Shown: in pieces, positions 1 to 11,893 of the stretch
Layout: each line of letters begins with the position of its first letter
Position numbering within the stretch: position 1 is the first letter of the stretch
Program-made: the position numbers and the translations under genes
The notes under the pieces: generated by a model
The model's database searches: none
What the model was told of the DNA's origin: nothing
What the model saw: only the letters and a program-made list of their open reading frames with translations
DNA from: CAVXGU01 sp963761615
GTDB taxonomy: Bacteria; Acidobacteriota; Vicinamibacteria; Vicinamibacterales; CAVVIG01
NCBI GenBank assembly: GCA_963761615.1
Contig: CAVXGU010000003.1
Coordinates: forward strand, 1,240,001 to 1,304,000
DNA length: 64,000 bases
Direction: 5' to 3'

Positions 1-2
1 CG

Positions 3-1640
3 CCCCACGACGGCGACGTGTACCGCGTCGCGGGCGAGCAGGCGGCGAACCACTACCGCTTCGACGAAGCCGTGACGCTGACGCGCAAGGCCCTGGAGAT
101 CGATCCGAAGAATCCGCGCTCGCTCGCCGACCTCGGCCTGCACCTGCTGCGGACCGGCGACGAGCCGGGCGCGCGGCAGGCCCTCGAGTCCGCGTTCGCG
201 CTCTATCCGTACGACGTCGTGACGTTCAACCTGCTCGGCATGATGGACACGCTCGACAAGTTCGCGACGTTCCGCGACGGCGACATCATCCTCAAGATGA
301 GCCAGGACGAGGCGCCGGCGCTCGAGCCCTACGTGATGGCCCTGGCCCACAAGGCGCTCGACACCGAGGCGCAGAAGTACCGGTTCACGCCCAAGGGTCC
401 GATTCTGATCGAGATGTTCGAGAAGCACGACGACTTCGCCGTGCGCACCCTGGGCCTGCCGGGGATGATCGGCGCGCTCGGGGCCACCTTCGGGCGCGTG
501 GTGACCCTCGACTCGCCCCACGCGCAGACGCCCGGGACGTTCCAGTGGGGGGCGACGCTCTGGCACGAGCTGACCCACGTCATCACGATCCAGATGTCGA
601 ACCAGCGGGTGCCGCGGTGGCTGACCGAGGGCGTCTCGGTCTATGAGCAGCGGACGGGCGATCCCACCTGGGCGCGGCCGGGGGCCGTCGAGTTCGCCCA
701 GCTCCTGGAACAGGGGCATACGATCAAGCTGACGGATCTCAACGCTGCCTTCATGAGCGGCGAGACGATCTCGCTTGCCTACTATGAGTCGTCGCTGCTG
801 GTCGACTACATGGTCAAGACCTACGGGATCGACGGCCTGCGGAACGTGCTGCTCGCCTACGGGCAGGGCCTCGACACCGACGCCGCGCTCAAGAGCGCGC
901 TCGGCACCAGCCTGGCCGGCATGCAGGCGGGCTTCACGCGCGAGTTGAACCAGCAGTTCGGCCAGCTCGAGCAGGCCTTCGCCGGCACCGGCACCGATCC
1001 GGCGCAGCTCGAGGGCATGCCGCTCCCGATGCTGCGCGCGCTGGCCGACAAGCAGCCCGGCAGCTATCCCGTGCAGATGACGCTCGGACATGCGCTCCAG
1101 GAGGCCGGTCAGCTCGACGACGCGATGAAGGCCTACGAGCGCGCCTCGACGGCCGTGCCGGTCGCGATCGGAGGCGACAGCCCGCACGCCCTGATGGCGG
1201 CGATCGCCCTCAAGCAGAACGACCGGGCGCGGGCCATCAAGGAGCTCGAGGCGTTGCTGTCGGTCGACTTCGACAACGTCGACGCGGCCCGGGAACTCGC
1301 CAAGCTCATGAAGGAGGCGGGCATCACGGATCCGGCGCGTGTGCGGGCGGTGAACGAGCGCATCGTCGCCGTCGATCCCTTCGACGGCGACGCGCACGCC
1401 GTCCTCGGGCGCCTGGCGATGGCCCGGGGCGACGCCGCCGCGGCGGAGCGCGAGTTCGAGACCGTGCTGACGCTGAAGCCCGCCGATCAGGCGGCGGCGC
1501 ACACCGACCTGGCGGAGAGCTACTTCGCGCTCGGCAAGCCGGCCGACGCGCGCAAGCAGACGCTCGCCGCGCTCGAGATCGCGCCCACCTACCAGCGTGC
1601 GCAGGATCTGCTGCTGAAGCTCGTGGACGGGAGCAAGTGA
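3..1640 (+). CDS. TPR-repeat protein with gluzincin (peptidase MA-like) metalloprotease domain, 5' partial
   Basis: The reading frame is open to the left edge, so the true start lies outside the window; about 545 residues are visible. Tetratricopeptide-type helices occur at the N-terminus and again over the last 200 residues. Between them is a zinc-metalloprotease motif, WHELTHVITIQ (around residue 183 counted from the codon at position 18), followed by WLTEGVSVYEQ, whose Glu is the likely third zinc ligand. This matches the peptidase-MA-like gluzincin family with TPR repeats. The stop codon overlaps the GTG of the next gene, so it is translationally coupled to the DUF4159 gene and leads the MoxR operon. 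Substrate unknown. Confidence 0.85.
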   Translation, partial: PHDGDVYRVAGEQAANHYRFDEAVTLTRKALEIDPKNPRSLADLGLHLLRTGDEPGARQALESAFALYPYDVVTFNLLGMMDTLDKFATFRDGDIILKMSQDEAPALEPYVMALAHKALDTEAQKYRFTPKGPILIEMFEKHDDFAVRTLGLPGMIGALGATFGRVVTLDSPHAQTPGTFQWGATLWHELTHVITIQMSNQRVPRWLTEGVSVYEQRTGDPTWARPGAVEFAQLLEQGHTIKLTDLNAAFMSGETISLAYYESSLLVDYMVKTYGIDGLRNVLLAYGQGLDTDAALKSALGTSLAGMQAGFTRELNQQFGQLEQAFAGTGTDPAQLEGMPLPMLRALADKQPGSYPVQMTLGHALQEAGQLDDAMKAYERASTAVPVAIGGDSPHALMAAIALKQNDRARAIKELEALLSVDFDNVDAARELAKLMKEAGITDPARVRAVNERIVAVDPFDGDAHAVLGRLAMARGDAAAAEREFETVLTLKPADQAAAHTDLAESYFALGKPADARKQTLAALEIAPTYQRAQDLLLKLVDGSK

Positions 1641-2423
1641 CGCGAGCCGTTGCGGCGGCCGCCGCCCTCGCCCTGCTGACGCTGGCGCCCGGCCCCGCCG
1701 CCCGGGCCCAAGGGGCGCCCGGGGCCGCCGGCAATCGCCTGGACGGGCTGCAGTGGCGCTTCGTCCGCATCAAGTACCACTGGGACGCCGAGGATCGTCG
1801 CCGCGCGCGACGACGTCGTCGGGGAGCCCTGGTTCATCGACGCGCCGGCGGCCGAGCAGAACCTGTCGCGCCGGGTGAAGACCGCGACCTCCATCGAGGT
1901 CGAGGACCCCATCGTGCTCCCGCTCGACAGCCCCAGTCTGTTCGAGCACCCCTGGATCTACTTCGTCGAGCCCGGCACGCTGAAGATGACCGACACGGAG
2001 GTCCAGAACCTGCGGGAGTTCCTGCTGCGCGGCGGGACCGCGACGTTCGACGACTTTCACGGGCCGATCGAGTGGGATCACCTCGAGCAGCAGCTGAAGC
2101 GGGTCTTCCCGGATCGCGACATCGTCGAAGTGCCGAAGAACCATCCCGTCTTCAACAGCTTCTACGCGATCGACGCGTACCCGCAGGTGCCCGGCATCGG
2201 CTCGTACGAGGCCGGACGGACGTGGGAGAAGGGCGGGTACGTACCGCACCTGCGCACGATTCTGGACGATGACGGACGTCCCATGGTGTTCATCAACTGG
2301 AACACGGACATGGGCGACGGGTGGGAGTGGTCGAACGTGGCCGACTTTCCCGGCTACATCAAGTACACGGCGCTCTCGTACCGGATGATGATCAACGAGA
2401 TCGTGTACGCGTTGACGCACTAG
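1637..2423 (+). CDS. DUF4159 domain secreted protein, frameshifted
   Basis: Starts at a GTG overlapping the upstream stop, with a signal peptide ending near AARAQG. The first about 50 codons are in one frame (ending FVRIKYHW). The rest continues in the +1 frame from about position 1803 (ARDDVVGEPWFIDAPAAEQN, then FVEPGTLKMTD and FDDFHGPIEWDHL) to the stop at 2423. Both parts belong to one DUF4159 protein, whose fold resembles class I glutamine amidotransferases. One extra base in 1785-1803 explains the break. DUF4159 genes usually sit next to MoxR/DUF58/VWA genes, as here. Biochemical role unknown. Confidence 0.8.
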
Positions 2424-2444
2424 ACGTTCTCGAACGGAGGCACA

Positions 2445-3452
<1,008 letters not shown>

Positions 3453-3453
3453 C

Positions 3454-4356
3454 ATGCCGGTGCCAGGGCGCGATCGCCAGTTCCTCGATCCGGCGGTCAT
3501 CGCGCGCCTGGGCACGCTCGAGCTCAAGGCGCGGACGATCGTCGAGGGCTTCCTCTCCGGCCTCCACCGCAGCCCGTTCAAGGGGTTCAGCGTCGAGTTC
3601 GCCGAGTACCGCCAGTACATGCCGGGCGACGACCTGGCGACGATCGACTGGAAGGTGTACGCGCGGAGCGACCGCTTCTACGTCAAGAAGTTCGAGGAGG
3701 AGACCAACCTCGACTGCCACCTGATGATCGACGTCAGCGCCTCGATGGCCTACGGCTCGGGCGGCATGACCAAGTTCGAGTACGCGGCGTGCCTGGCCGC
3801 GTCGCTCGGCTACCTGATGAACCGCCAGCGCGATGCGGTCGGGCTCACGGCGTTCGACGACGCCATCGTCGAGATGCTGCCGGCGAGCGCCAAGCCGGGC
3901 CACCTGCGGTCGCTGCTCATCACGCTCGATCGACTCCGCCTGGGCGCGTCGACGAACGTGTCGAAACCCTTGCACCAGCTCGCCGACGCGCTGACGCGGC
4001 GGGGGATGGTGGTGCTCATCTCCGATCTGCTCGACGACCCGGAGAGCGTGATCCGGGGGTTGAAGCACTTCCGGTACCGCGGCACCGACGTCATCGTGTT
4101 CCACGTCCTCGACGTCGACGAGGTCCGGTTCCCGTTCGAGCGGGCGACCCGCTTCGAGGACCTCGAGACGGGCGACGAGGTGATGGCCGTGCCGGGCGTC
4201 GTGCGCGAGCACTACCTTCGCGAGATGGGCACGCTGCTCGAGCGGTACAGGCGCGACCTGGGCAGCACGGGCATCGACTATCACCTGCTCACGACGGACC
4301 AGCCGCTCGAACTGGCGCTGCTCGCCTACCTGTCCACGCGGGCGCGGACGCTGTGA
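3454..4356 (+). CDS. DUF58 domain-containing protein (MoxR partner)
   Basis: A 300-residue protein with the DUF58 signature near its N-terminus (GDDLATIDWKVYARS, then KKFEEETNL) and a VWA-like fold with a MIDAS-type DVSASMAYG motif. No membrane segment or signal peptide is evident, so it is probably cytoplasmic. It begins one base after the MoxR stop and is followed 13 bases later by a VWA membrane protein. MoxR-DUF58 pairs are a conserved module thought to assemble or mature cell-envelope or metalloprotein targets; the specific target here is unknown. Confidence 0.92.
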   Translation: MPVPGRDRQFLDPAVIARLGTLELKARTIVEGFLSGLHRSPFKGFSVEFAEYRQYMPGDDLATIDWKVYARSDRFYVKKFEEETNLDCHLMIDVSASMAYGSGGMTKFEYAACLAASLGYLMNRQRDAVGLTAFDDAIVEMLPASAKPGHLRSLLITLDRLRLGASTNVSKPLHQLADALTRRGMVVLISDLLDDPESVIRGLKHFRYRGTDVIVFHVLDVDEVRFPFERATRFEDLETGDEVMAVPGVVREHYLREMGTLLERYRRDLGSTGIDYHLLTTDQPLELALLAYLSTRARTL

Positions 4357-4369
4357 GCGGGGACGCCTG

Positions 4370-6262
4370 ATGCTCTCGTTCCTGTCTCCGCTCTACCTCG
4401 CGGGGCTGGCCGCCGCCGCCATTCCCATCGTGCTCCACCTGCTCAAGCGCGAGCCCGAGCCGCGGCTGAAATTCGCGGCGGTGCGGATGCTCAGGAACGC
4501 GCCCATCGAGCACACCCGGAAGCGGCACCTGCGGGAGTGGCTGCTGCTCGCACTCCGCGTCGCCGCGTTGACGCTGCTCGCCGTCGCGTTCGCCCGGCCC
4601 TTCCTCGCCTCGGGGGCGGCCGTGCGGTCGGCCGACGCGACGATCGTCGTGCTGGATCGCTCGATGAGCCTGTCGGCGCCCGGGCGCTTCGATCGGGCGA
4701 AGCAGCTCGCCGTCGACGCCATCGACCGCGCGCCGGCCGGACGCCTCGTCGGCCTCGTCACCTTCGACGACGACGCGACGATCGTCGTCCGCCCGACCGC
4801 GGACCGAGCCGAGGCGCGCGCCGCCGTGCAGGCGCTTCAGGCGGGCGACGGCGGGACGCGCTATCGCGCGGGGCTCTCGGCCGCCGTGCAGGCGCTCGAC
4901 GGCCTGTCGGGCACCATCGCGGTCGTCACCGACCTGCAGGCGAGCGGCTGGGGTCCCGGCGATCGGGCGACCGTGCCCGATTCCGTGAGGGTCGAGGTCA
5001 GCGACGTTGGCGCGCCGCCGCCGAACCTGGCGGTGACGGATCTGGCCGTCGACGGCGATCGACTGGTGGCCACGGTACGGAATACGGGTGACGCGGCGAG
5101 ACAGACCGTCGTGTCGCTGGCCGCCGACGGCAGCGGTCACGGGGATCAGCGCGTGACCGTTGCCCCGCACGCCGCGACAGAAGTCACGTTCGACCTGCCG
5201 CGCGGCGCGGGGACGGCGGCCGTGTCGGTGGCCGATCCCGACGGCATCGCGGCCGACAACACGCGATATCGTGTGCTGGCCGGCGCCGCCGGGCTGGAAG
5301 TCGTGCTGGTGACCGCCAACGGCACGCCGGCGCGCGATGCGTTCTACGTGAACCAGGCGCTCACGGCCTCGGCGCCCGGCGCGACGCCCTTCGAGGTCGC
5401 CGGCGTGAGCGGCGAGGGCCTCGCGGGCCAGGATCAGGCACGGCTCGACCGTGCCGCCGCGGTGATCCTGCTGTCCACGCGCGGCCTCGAGCCCCGGGGA
5501 CGCGCTCGCCTGGCGGCCTACGTGCGGAGCGGCGGCGGCGTGATGGTGGCAGCCGGCCCGGACGTCGACGCCGACGTGCTGGCGGGCGCCCTCGGCACGA
5601 CCTCGCCCATCGAACTGGCGCCGGTCGATCCCGCACGCGGGAGCGGTGCGCGCGCGCTGGCGCCGGTGGACGTTCGCCACCCGATCTTCCGGACCTTCGG
5701 CGCCGGTGCGCCCACGCTCGGGCTCGTCACGTTCCGTCAGATCGTCCGCATCTCGGGTGGCGGGTGCCGCGCGATCGCGCAGTTCACCACGTCCGAGCCT
5801 GCGCTGGTCGAGTGCCCCGCCGGACAGGGCCGCGTCCTCGTGCTGGCCTCCGACCTCGACAACGCGTGGAACGACTTCCCGAGGCGTGCGACGTTCGTGC
5901 CGTTCCTCCAGGAGGCGGTGCGGTATCTCGCGTCGGATCGCGCGGAGGGCGGCGCGTTCCTGGTCGCGACCGCCCCGGCGGGCGTCCCGCACGTCCCCGG
6001 CATCGCCAACTGGCCGGAAGGGTCGAGCCCCGGACGGATCAGGCGGGTGGCCGTGAACGTCGATCCGAAGGAGTCGGACACGGACCGGCTGAGCACGGAC
6101 GAGTTCCTTGCCTCCGTGACGCCCGTGCCGGCCGCGGCGCGGCCGGCGGTGACGGCCGAAAGCCGGCAGCAGGAGGAGCGCCAGCGGCTGTGGCAGTACG
6201 CCCTCGTGCTCGTGCTGCTGGTTCTGGCCGCCGAGAGCTTCGTGGCGGCCCGTACGGCCTGA
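4370..6262 (+). CDS. BatA/VWA-domain membrane protein
   Basis: A 630-residue protein. The N-terminus carries a BatA-type hairpin of two membrane segments (FLSPLYLAGLAAAAIPIVLH and LLLALRVAALTLLAVAFARP) joined by a cytoplasmic loop with KFAAVRML. A VWA domain follows with MIDAS motif VLDRSMSLS (about residues 95-103), then a long beta-rich region with a glutamine-amidotransferase-like fold. A C-terminal membrane helix (LVLVLLVLAAESFVA) closes the protein. This architecture is typical of aerotolerance-type (Bat) loci beside MoxR and DUF58. It probably displays its large middle part outside the cytoplasmic membrane. Confidence 0.88.
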   Translation: MLSFLSPLYLAGLAAAAIPIVLHLLKREPEPRLKFAAVRMLRNAPIEHTRKRHLREWLLLALRVAALTLLAVAFARPFLASGAAVRSADATIVVLDRSMSLSAPGRFDRAKQLAVDAIDRAPAGRLVGLVTFDDDATIVVRPTADRAEARAAVQALQAGDGGTRYRAGLSAAVQALDGLSGTIAVVTDLQASGWGPGDRATVPDSVRVEVSDVGAPPPNLAVTDLAVDGDRLVATVRNTGDAARQTVVSLAADGSGHGDQRVTVAPHAATEVTFDLPRGAGTAAVSVADPDGIAADNTRYRVLAGAAGLEVVLVTANGTPARDAFYVNQALTASAPGATPFEVAGVSGEGLAGQDQARLDRAAAVILLSTRGLEPRGRARLAAYVRSGGGVMVAAGPDVDADVLAGALGTTSPIELAPVDPARGSGARALAPVDVRHPIFRTFGAGAPTLGLVTFRQIVRISGGGCRAIAQFTTSEPALVECPAGQGRVLVLASDLDNAWNDFPRRATFVPFLQEAVRYLASDRAEGGAFLVATAPAGVPHVPGIANWPEGSSPGRIRRVAVNVDPKESDTDRLSTDEFLASVTPVPAAARPAVTAESRQQEERQRLWQYALVLVLLVLAAESFVAARTA

Positions 6263-6287
6263 CGGGGGCGGTGAGAGAATAAGGGCG

Positions 6288-9200
6288 ATGTCTCCCCATC
6301 ACGACGACATCCGCCGGCTGATCGCCCGGGCGCGCGCGCGCTGGCAGCGGCGTCGCGTCTTCGACGCGACGTTCGGTGCGGCGCTCGGCGTGTCGGCGGT
6401 GGTGGCGGCGGCGCTCGTGGCGGCGATGTGGATTCCCCGGACCCCGAGGGCGCTGGCCGTGCTCGGCGCCGCGGCGCTGGTGGCCTCCGCCGCCCTCGCC
6501 CTCTGGAGGCTGGCGCCGCTGAGGCGGCGTCCCACCGATACGCGCGTCGCGCGCTTCATCGAGGAGCGCGCGCCGGATCTCGACGATCGGCTCGCCACGG
6601 CGGTCGACGTCATCGCCTCGGATCGCGGCGAGTCTCCGCTCGCCGCGCACATGCTGGCGGACACCGCCAGGCGTGCGGGTGCCGTCGATCTCGACGCCGT
6701 CGTGCCCGGAGCCGAGCTGCTCCGTGCCGGCGTCCGGGCCGCCCTGGCCGTCGGCGTGCTGGCGCTCCTGCTCGCCCTGGGGCGCGGGCGGCTCCGGCAG
6801 ACCTACGACGCCGCCGCGCTGACGCTGTTCCCTTCGCACGCCACGCTCGACGTCCGGCCCGGCGACGCCCGCCTCACGGCGGGGCAGCCCTTCGTCGTGA
6901 GCGCCCGCCTCGTCGGCAGCCGGGCGCCGGTGGTGCCGCACATCGAGATCGGCGAAGGCGATCGCGCCCGGGCGAGCGACATGACGGCGCAGAAGGACGG
7001 GGGATTCCGGTTCGCCTTCGATCGGGTGGGAGCGTCGTTCACCTACCGGGTGGTGGCCGCCAGCGGACTCGCGTCACGTCCGTACACGGTCACGGTCGTC
7101 GAGCCGCCGCGCGTCAAGCAGATCGACGTCGACTACGAGTACCCCGCGCCCCTCGGCCTGGCGCCGCGGACCGAGGAGGACGGCGGCGACGTCTACGCGC
7201 CGGCGGGCACGAAAGTGCGCCTGCGCATCCAGGCGGATCGCCCGATCCGATCGGGCACGATGACCCGCGTCGAGGACGGCGCCGTCGCCCTGTCGCTCGC
7301 GTCGCCCACGACACTGACCGGCGCGTTCACCCTCCAGCACAACGACTCGTACCGCGTGTCGCTGGCGGACGCCGAGGGGCTCCGGAGCGAAGAGGGCCCG
7401 GAGTACTTCATCCGCGCGCTCGCCGATCGCCCGCCGGATGTGCGAATCCTGCAGCCGGCCGGCGACCGGAACGTGACGAGCCTCGAGGAGGTCGACGTCC
7501 AGGCGCGCGCGACCGACGACTTCGGCATCGAGCATCTCGACCTGGTGTACTCCGCGCACGGGCAGCAGCACGTGACGCCCATGGACGTCCCGCACCGGGC
7601 GACGTCGGTCACGGGCACGGCCACGATCTACCTGGAAGATTTGGCCGTTCAGCCGGGCGATCTCGTGTCTTACTACGTCCGCGCACGCGACGTGCCGACC
7701 GGGAAGGCCTCGAGTGAGGCCCGGAGCGACATCTTCTTCCTGCAGGTCCGGTCGTTCGAGCAGGAGTTCTCGGCCGCGCGGAGCCAGGCTCCGGGGGCGG
7801 GCGACAGCAGTCAGGCGCTCGCCGAATCTGGTCAACGCGCAGAAGGAGGTCGTCGTCGCGACCTGGAAGCTGGACAGCCGCGCCCAGGTGACCGGCCAGC
7901 GCTCCGACGACGACGTCCGGGCGGTGGGGCGCACGCAGGAGGCCCTGCGCACGCGGCTGCAGCAGCTGGGGAGCTCCTTCTACGCCTCGACCATGCGCGA
8001 TCCGACCCGGCCGCCCGATATCGGGGCCTCGGCTCCGCAGACGGCCCTCAAGCCGCAGGAGGCGGCGATGACGGCGGCCTCCAAGGCGATGGGCGACGCG
8101 GTGACCGCCCTGACCGGGCTCAGCACGACCGACGCCATTCCGCCCGAGACGGAAGCGCTCAAGCAGCTGCTCAAGGCGCGGGCCGACGAGAACCAGTTCC
8201 AGGTCGCGATGAGCCTCGGCGGCGACAGCGGCAAGGGCAACAGCAACTACGACCTGTCCACGTTGTTCGACCGCGAGCTGCAGCGCAGCCAGCAGACGAA
8301 CTACGAGACGCAGTCGTCGAGCCAGTCGAAGCCGGACGATGCGAGCAAGCTGCTCGACGCGATCCGTGATCTGGCCGAGCGCCAGGACGAGCTGCTCAAG
8401 CGGCAACACGATCTCGCGTCGGAGCCGCTCACGCCGGCCGACCGGGCGCGCGAGCTCGAGAAGCTCACCCGCGACCAGGCCGCGCTGCGCCAGCAGGCCG
8501 AGGAGCTCGCCGCGCAGCAGTCCGGGAGCCAGACGTCGCAGCAGGGGCAGGCGTCGGGCGGCGGCCGCCAGGGACAGAGCGGCCAGCGGATGCGTGACGT
8601 CGCCAACGCGATGCAGGCCGCGACGAACGATCTCCGCAGGAACGACGCGGGACAGGCGGGCGCGAGCGGGAGCCGCGCGCTGAGCGAGCTCCGCGCGCTC
8701 GAGCAGCAGCTGAGCGCCGGGCAGCCCGACGCCTCCAGGCGCGCGATGGGCGACGCGCAGCTCGAAGCGCGTCAGCTCGCCGACGCCGAGCGCCGGATCG
8801 CCTCCCAGCTCTCCGACCCGGCGACCGGCAAGGACCCGGACGCGCGCCGGCGGCTGGCGGGCGAACAGGATCAGCTCGCCGGGCGCGCCGATCGCCTGCA
8901 GCAGCAGCTGGCCGCCGAGGGCGGTCAGTCGCAGGCGCCCGGCACCAGCGGTGCGCGATCGCCGGCCCCGGCCGGAGACGACCCCGCGAGGGCGGCGATG
9001 GCCGACGCCGCTCGCGACCTGCAGCGCCGCCAGCTGGGCGATCAGATGAAGCGGGCGGCCGATCAGCTGCGTGCGGGTCCGGCGTCGCCGGGTCGCCAGG
9101 CGGAATCGGGCGTGCGGGCCGCCGCGAGCGCGCTGGACGGCGTCGCCGATCGCCTGGCGAATGCGGCCGCCGGGGACGGTCAGCAGTCGCAGGAGCTCAG

Positions 9201-9660
9201 TCAGCAGATCGCCGCGATGCGCGGGGTCCGCGAGCGGCTCGACCAGCTGAGCAAGGAGATCCAGCAGGCCGGGCAGAAGCCCGGTAGCGCGTCGGCGGCC
9301 GACGTGACGCGCCTGCGGGACGAGTACGCGCAGCAGCTCCAGCGCGCGCAGGATCTGCTCGCCGACCTGCGCCGGGGTGATCCGTCGATGGACACGATGG
9401 TCGGCTTCACCTTCGAAGGCCAGGGCATGGTGCTGTCGGCGCCGGGGACCGAGGCGTTCAAGCAGGACTTCGGCCGCTGGGAGGCGCTGCGGCGACAAGC
9501 CGACACGGCGCTGCAGCAGGCCGAATCGGCCGTCGCCAGCCGGCTCCAGGCGACCCCGTCGCACGACCGCCTGGCCGCGGGCGTCGACGACGCGCCGCCG
9601 CCGGCGTATCGGGCGCAGGTGGACAGCTACTTCAAGGCGATTGCGGAAGGGCGCCGTTGA
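6288..9660 (+). CDS. DUF4175-like large membrane protein, frameshifted
   Basis: About 1120 residues once a frameshift is corrected. The N-terminal part has two membrane segments (residues about 25-70), a third near residue 150, and beta-rich extracytoplasmic domains. The frame changes at 7821-7826: one frame ends SSQALAE, while the next frame continues NLVNAQKEVVVATWKLD. A single extra base in gccgaatctg explains it. The C-terminal half is Gln/Ala-rich and helical (for example REEAEELAAQQ-like runs such as QQAEELAAQQ), typical of DUF4175-family proteins that follow VWA genes in Bat-like loci. Function is not established. Confidence 0.8.
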
Positions 9661-9670
9661 TCCGCTGACG

Positions 9671-11893
9671 ATGCACTTCGCATATCCCCTGTCGTGGTGG
9701 CTGGCGGCCCTGCTGGCCGCGGCCGCCGCGATGGTGGCCGTCCTCGTCTACCGCCGGCCCATTGTTCCCGTCCCGCGCGGGCGCCGCGTCCTGCTCGGCA
9801 GCCTGCGCGCGCTGGCGCTCTTCCTGCTCGCCCTCCTGCTGTTCCGCCCGTTCATCCTCGCCCCGCCGCAGGGCGCACGCGAGGCCGTCGTGCCCGTCAT
9901 CGTGGACGACTCGCGGAGCATGGGCATCGCCGACGCGGACGGCGGGTCGCGTCTCGACGAGGCGCGATCGCTCCTGACGGGGCGGCTGTTGCCGGCCCTT
10001 CAGGGCCGGTTCAAGGTGGACACGTACGGGGCCGGCGATCAACTGGTCGCGGCGCCCGGCGTCGCCGACTTGCGCGCCGACGCCCGTCATTCGGACTTGA
10101 CGGGCGCGATCGAGGCGGCCCGCGAGCGCTATCGGGGCCAGCGCGTCGCCGCGCTGATCGTCGTCTCGGACGGCGGCGACACGGGCACGGGAGGCGACGA
10201 CGACGCGGATGGGAGCGGCCCGCCCGTGTTCACGATCGGCGTGGGATCGGTCGCCGGCCCCCCCGACCGCGAGGTCCTCGGAGTCGTGGCGGGCGAGCAG
10301 CGGCTCGACCAGGCCTCGGTGGACCTGCACGCCTCGGTCGTCAGCCGCGGCTACGGGCGCCGGAGTTTTCCCGTGCGGCTCCTGGCGAACGGCCAGACGC
10401 TGGAATCGCGGACCGTCACCCCCGACGCCGACGGCGCACCGATCGATCAAGTGTTCACCGTGTCGCCGAACCCGCTGACGCCGACGGTGTACACGGTGGA
10501 GGTGCCCGCCGAGGCCGGCGAGGCCGTGCCCGAAAACAACACGCAAAGCGTCCTGGTGAACCCGGCGGGACGCAAGCGGCGCGTGCTCGTCCTCGAGGGC
10601 GCACCGGGGTTCGATCACAGCTTCCTCACGCGCGCGCTCGGTCACGATCCGGGCCTCGACCTGGACTCGGTGACGCGGAAGGGTCAGACCGACGCCGGCC
10701 AGGCCACCTACCTCGTGCAGGCGGCCGCCGACCGGTCGGCGACGCTGCTCGGCGGATTTCCCGCCACGCGGGAGGGCCTGTTCAACTACGACGCGGTCGT
10801 GCTGGCGAACGTCGAGGGCGACTTCCTGTCGCGGGATCAGCTCGCGCAGCTGGCGGACTTCGTGTCGGTTCGTGGCGGCGGCCTGCTCGTCCTGGGAGCG
10901 CGGTCGTTCTCCCCGCAGGGGCTGTCGGGAACGCCGCTCGAGCCGGCGCTGCCCGTGGCGCTGAGCGATCGCACCATCGGGCTGGTCATGCCCGGCTTCA
11001 CCGAGCGTGGCCCGGCGGACAAGGTCCTGCTGACGCCGGAGGGCGAGCGGCACCCCATCATGCGGTTCGGCGCGACGCTCGACGACACGCGGCGCCTGTG
11101 GAGCCAGATGCCTGCGCTGGCGGCGACGACGCCGCTCGGCGCCCCGCGCCCCGGAGCGACCGTGCTCGCGGTGACGACCGCCGACGGCGGGGAACTGCTG
11201 CCGGCGGTGGCCGTGGAGCGCTACGGCCAGGGCCGGTCGATGGTCTTCGCGGGCGAGGGGTCGTGGCGCTGGCGCATGCTCCTGCCGGCGACCGACCGCC
11301 GCTACGAGACGTTCTGGCGGCAGGCCGTGCGGTGGCTCGCCGGTCCCGCGCCCGATCCGGTGTCGCTCGCGGTGCCGGCTTCGGCGGAACCTGGCGACGC
11401 GGTGACGATCGACGTCGTGGCGCGGACGCGCGCGTTCGCGCCGGTCGCGGGCGCATCCGTCGACGGGACGCTCACGAAGCCGGGCGGCGACACGGCGCCC
11501 CTGACGATTCGTCGGGCCGGGGAAGGGCATGGAGAGTTTTCCGGCGTCGTGCGGCCCGATCAGCCGGGGCTGTATCGCGTCCAGGTGGAGGCGCGCCGCG
11601 GGACGGACCGCATCGGGTCGGCCGATCGGTGGTTCTACGTCGGCGGATCGGATCGGGAGTTCGCCGACCCGCGGCTCAACGAGGCGCTGCTGGCCCGGAT
11701 GGCACGCGACTCCGGCGGGCAGTACGTGCGCGCCGCGGATGCCGCGACGATCGTGCCCGCGCTCGAGCGAATCGCGCCGACGCCGGAGGCGCCCGAGCGG
11801 CGGGACCTCTGGCACGAGCCCTGGGCGTTCGGGTTCATCGTGCTCCTGCTCTCCGCCGAATGGGTCCTGAGGCGCCGCTGGGGGCTCAGGTGA
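9671..11893 (+). CDS. VWA/glutamine-amidotransferase-like membrane protein
   Basis: 740 residues starting at ATG, which gives an N-terminus with two membrane helices (WWLAALLAAAAAMVAVLVY and RALALFLLALLLFRPFI). A VWA domain follows with motif VDDSRSMGIAD. The middle contains a class I amidotransferase-like fold (RRVLVLEGAPGFDHSFL; VSVRGGGLLVLGA). The protein ends with a membrane segment (AFGFIVLLLSAEWVL). This resembles the uncharacterised VWA/GATase membrane protein commonly last in MoxR-DUF58-VWA-DUF4175 clusters. The frame is open upstream but overlaps the previous gene there, so this ATG is preferred. Confidence 0.88.
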   Translation: MHFAYPLSWWLAALLAAAAAMVAVLVYRRPIVPVPRGRRVLLGSLRALALFLLALLLFRPFILAPPQGAREAVVPVIVDDSRSMGIADADGGSRLDEARSLLTGRLLPALQGRFKVDTYGAGDQLVAAPGVADLRADARHSDLTGAIEAARERYRGQRVAALIVVSDGGDTGTGGDDDADGSGPPVFTIGVGSVAGPPDREVLGVVAGEQRLDQASVDLHASVVSRGYGRRSFPVRLLANGQTLESRTVTPDADGAPIDQVFTVSPNPLTPTVYTVEVPAEAGEAVPENNTQSVLVNPAGRKRRVLVLEGAPGFDHSFLTRALGHDPGLDLDSVTRKGQTDAGQATYLVQAAADRSATLLGGFPATREGLFNYDAVVLANVEGDFLSRDQLAQLADFVSVRGGGLLVLGARSFSPQGLSGTPLEPALPVALSDRTIGLVMPGFTERGPADKVLLTPEGERHPIMRFGATLDDTRRLWSQMPALAATTPLGAPRPGATVLAVTTADGGELLPAVAVERYGQGRSMVFAGEGSWRWRMLLPATDRRYETFWRQAVRWLAGPAPDPVSLAVPASAEPGDAVTIDVVARTRAFAPVAGASVDGTLTKPGGDTAPLTIRRAGEGHGEFSGVVRPDQPGLYRVQVEARRGTDRIGSADRWFYVGGSDREFADPRLNEALLARMARDSGGQYVRAADAATIVPALERIAPTPEAPERRDLWHEPWAFGFIVLLLSAEWVLRRRWGLR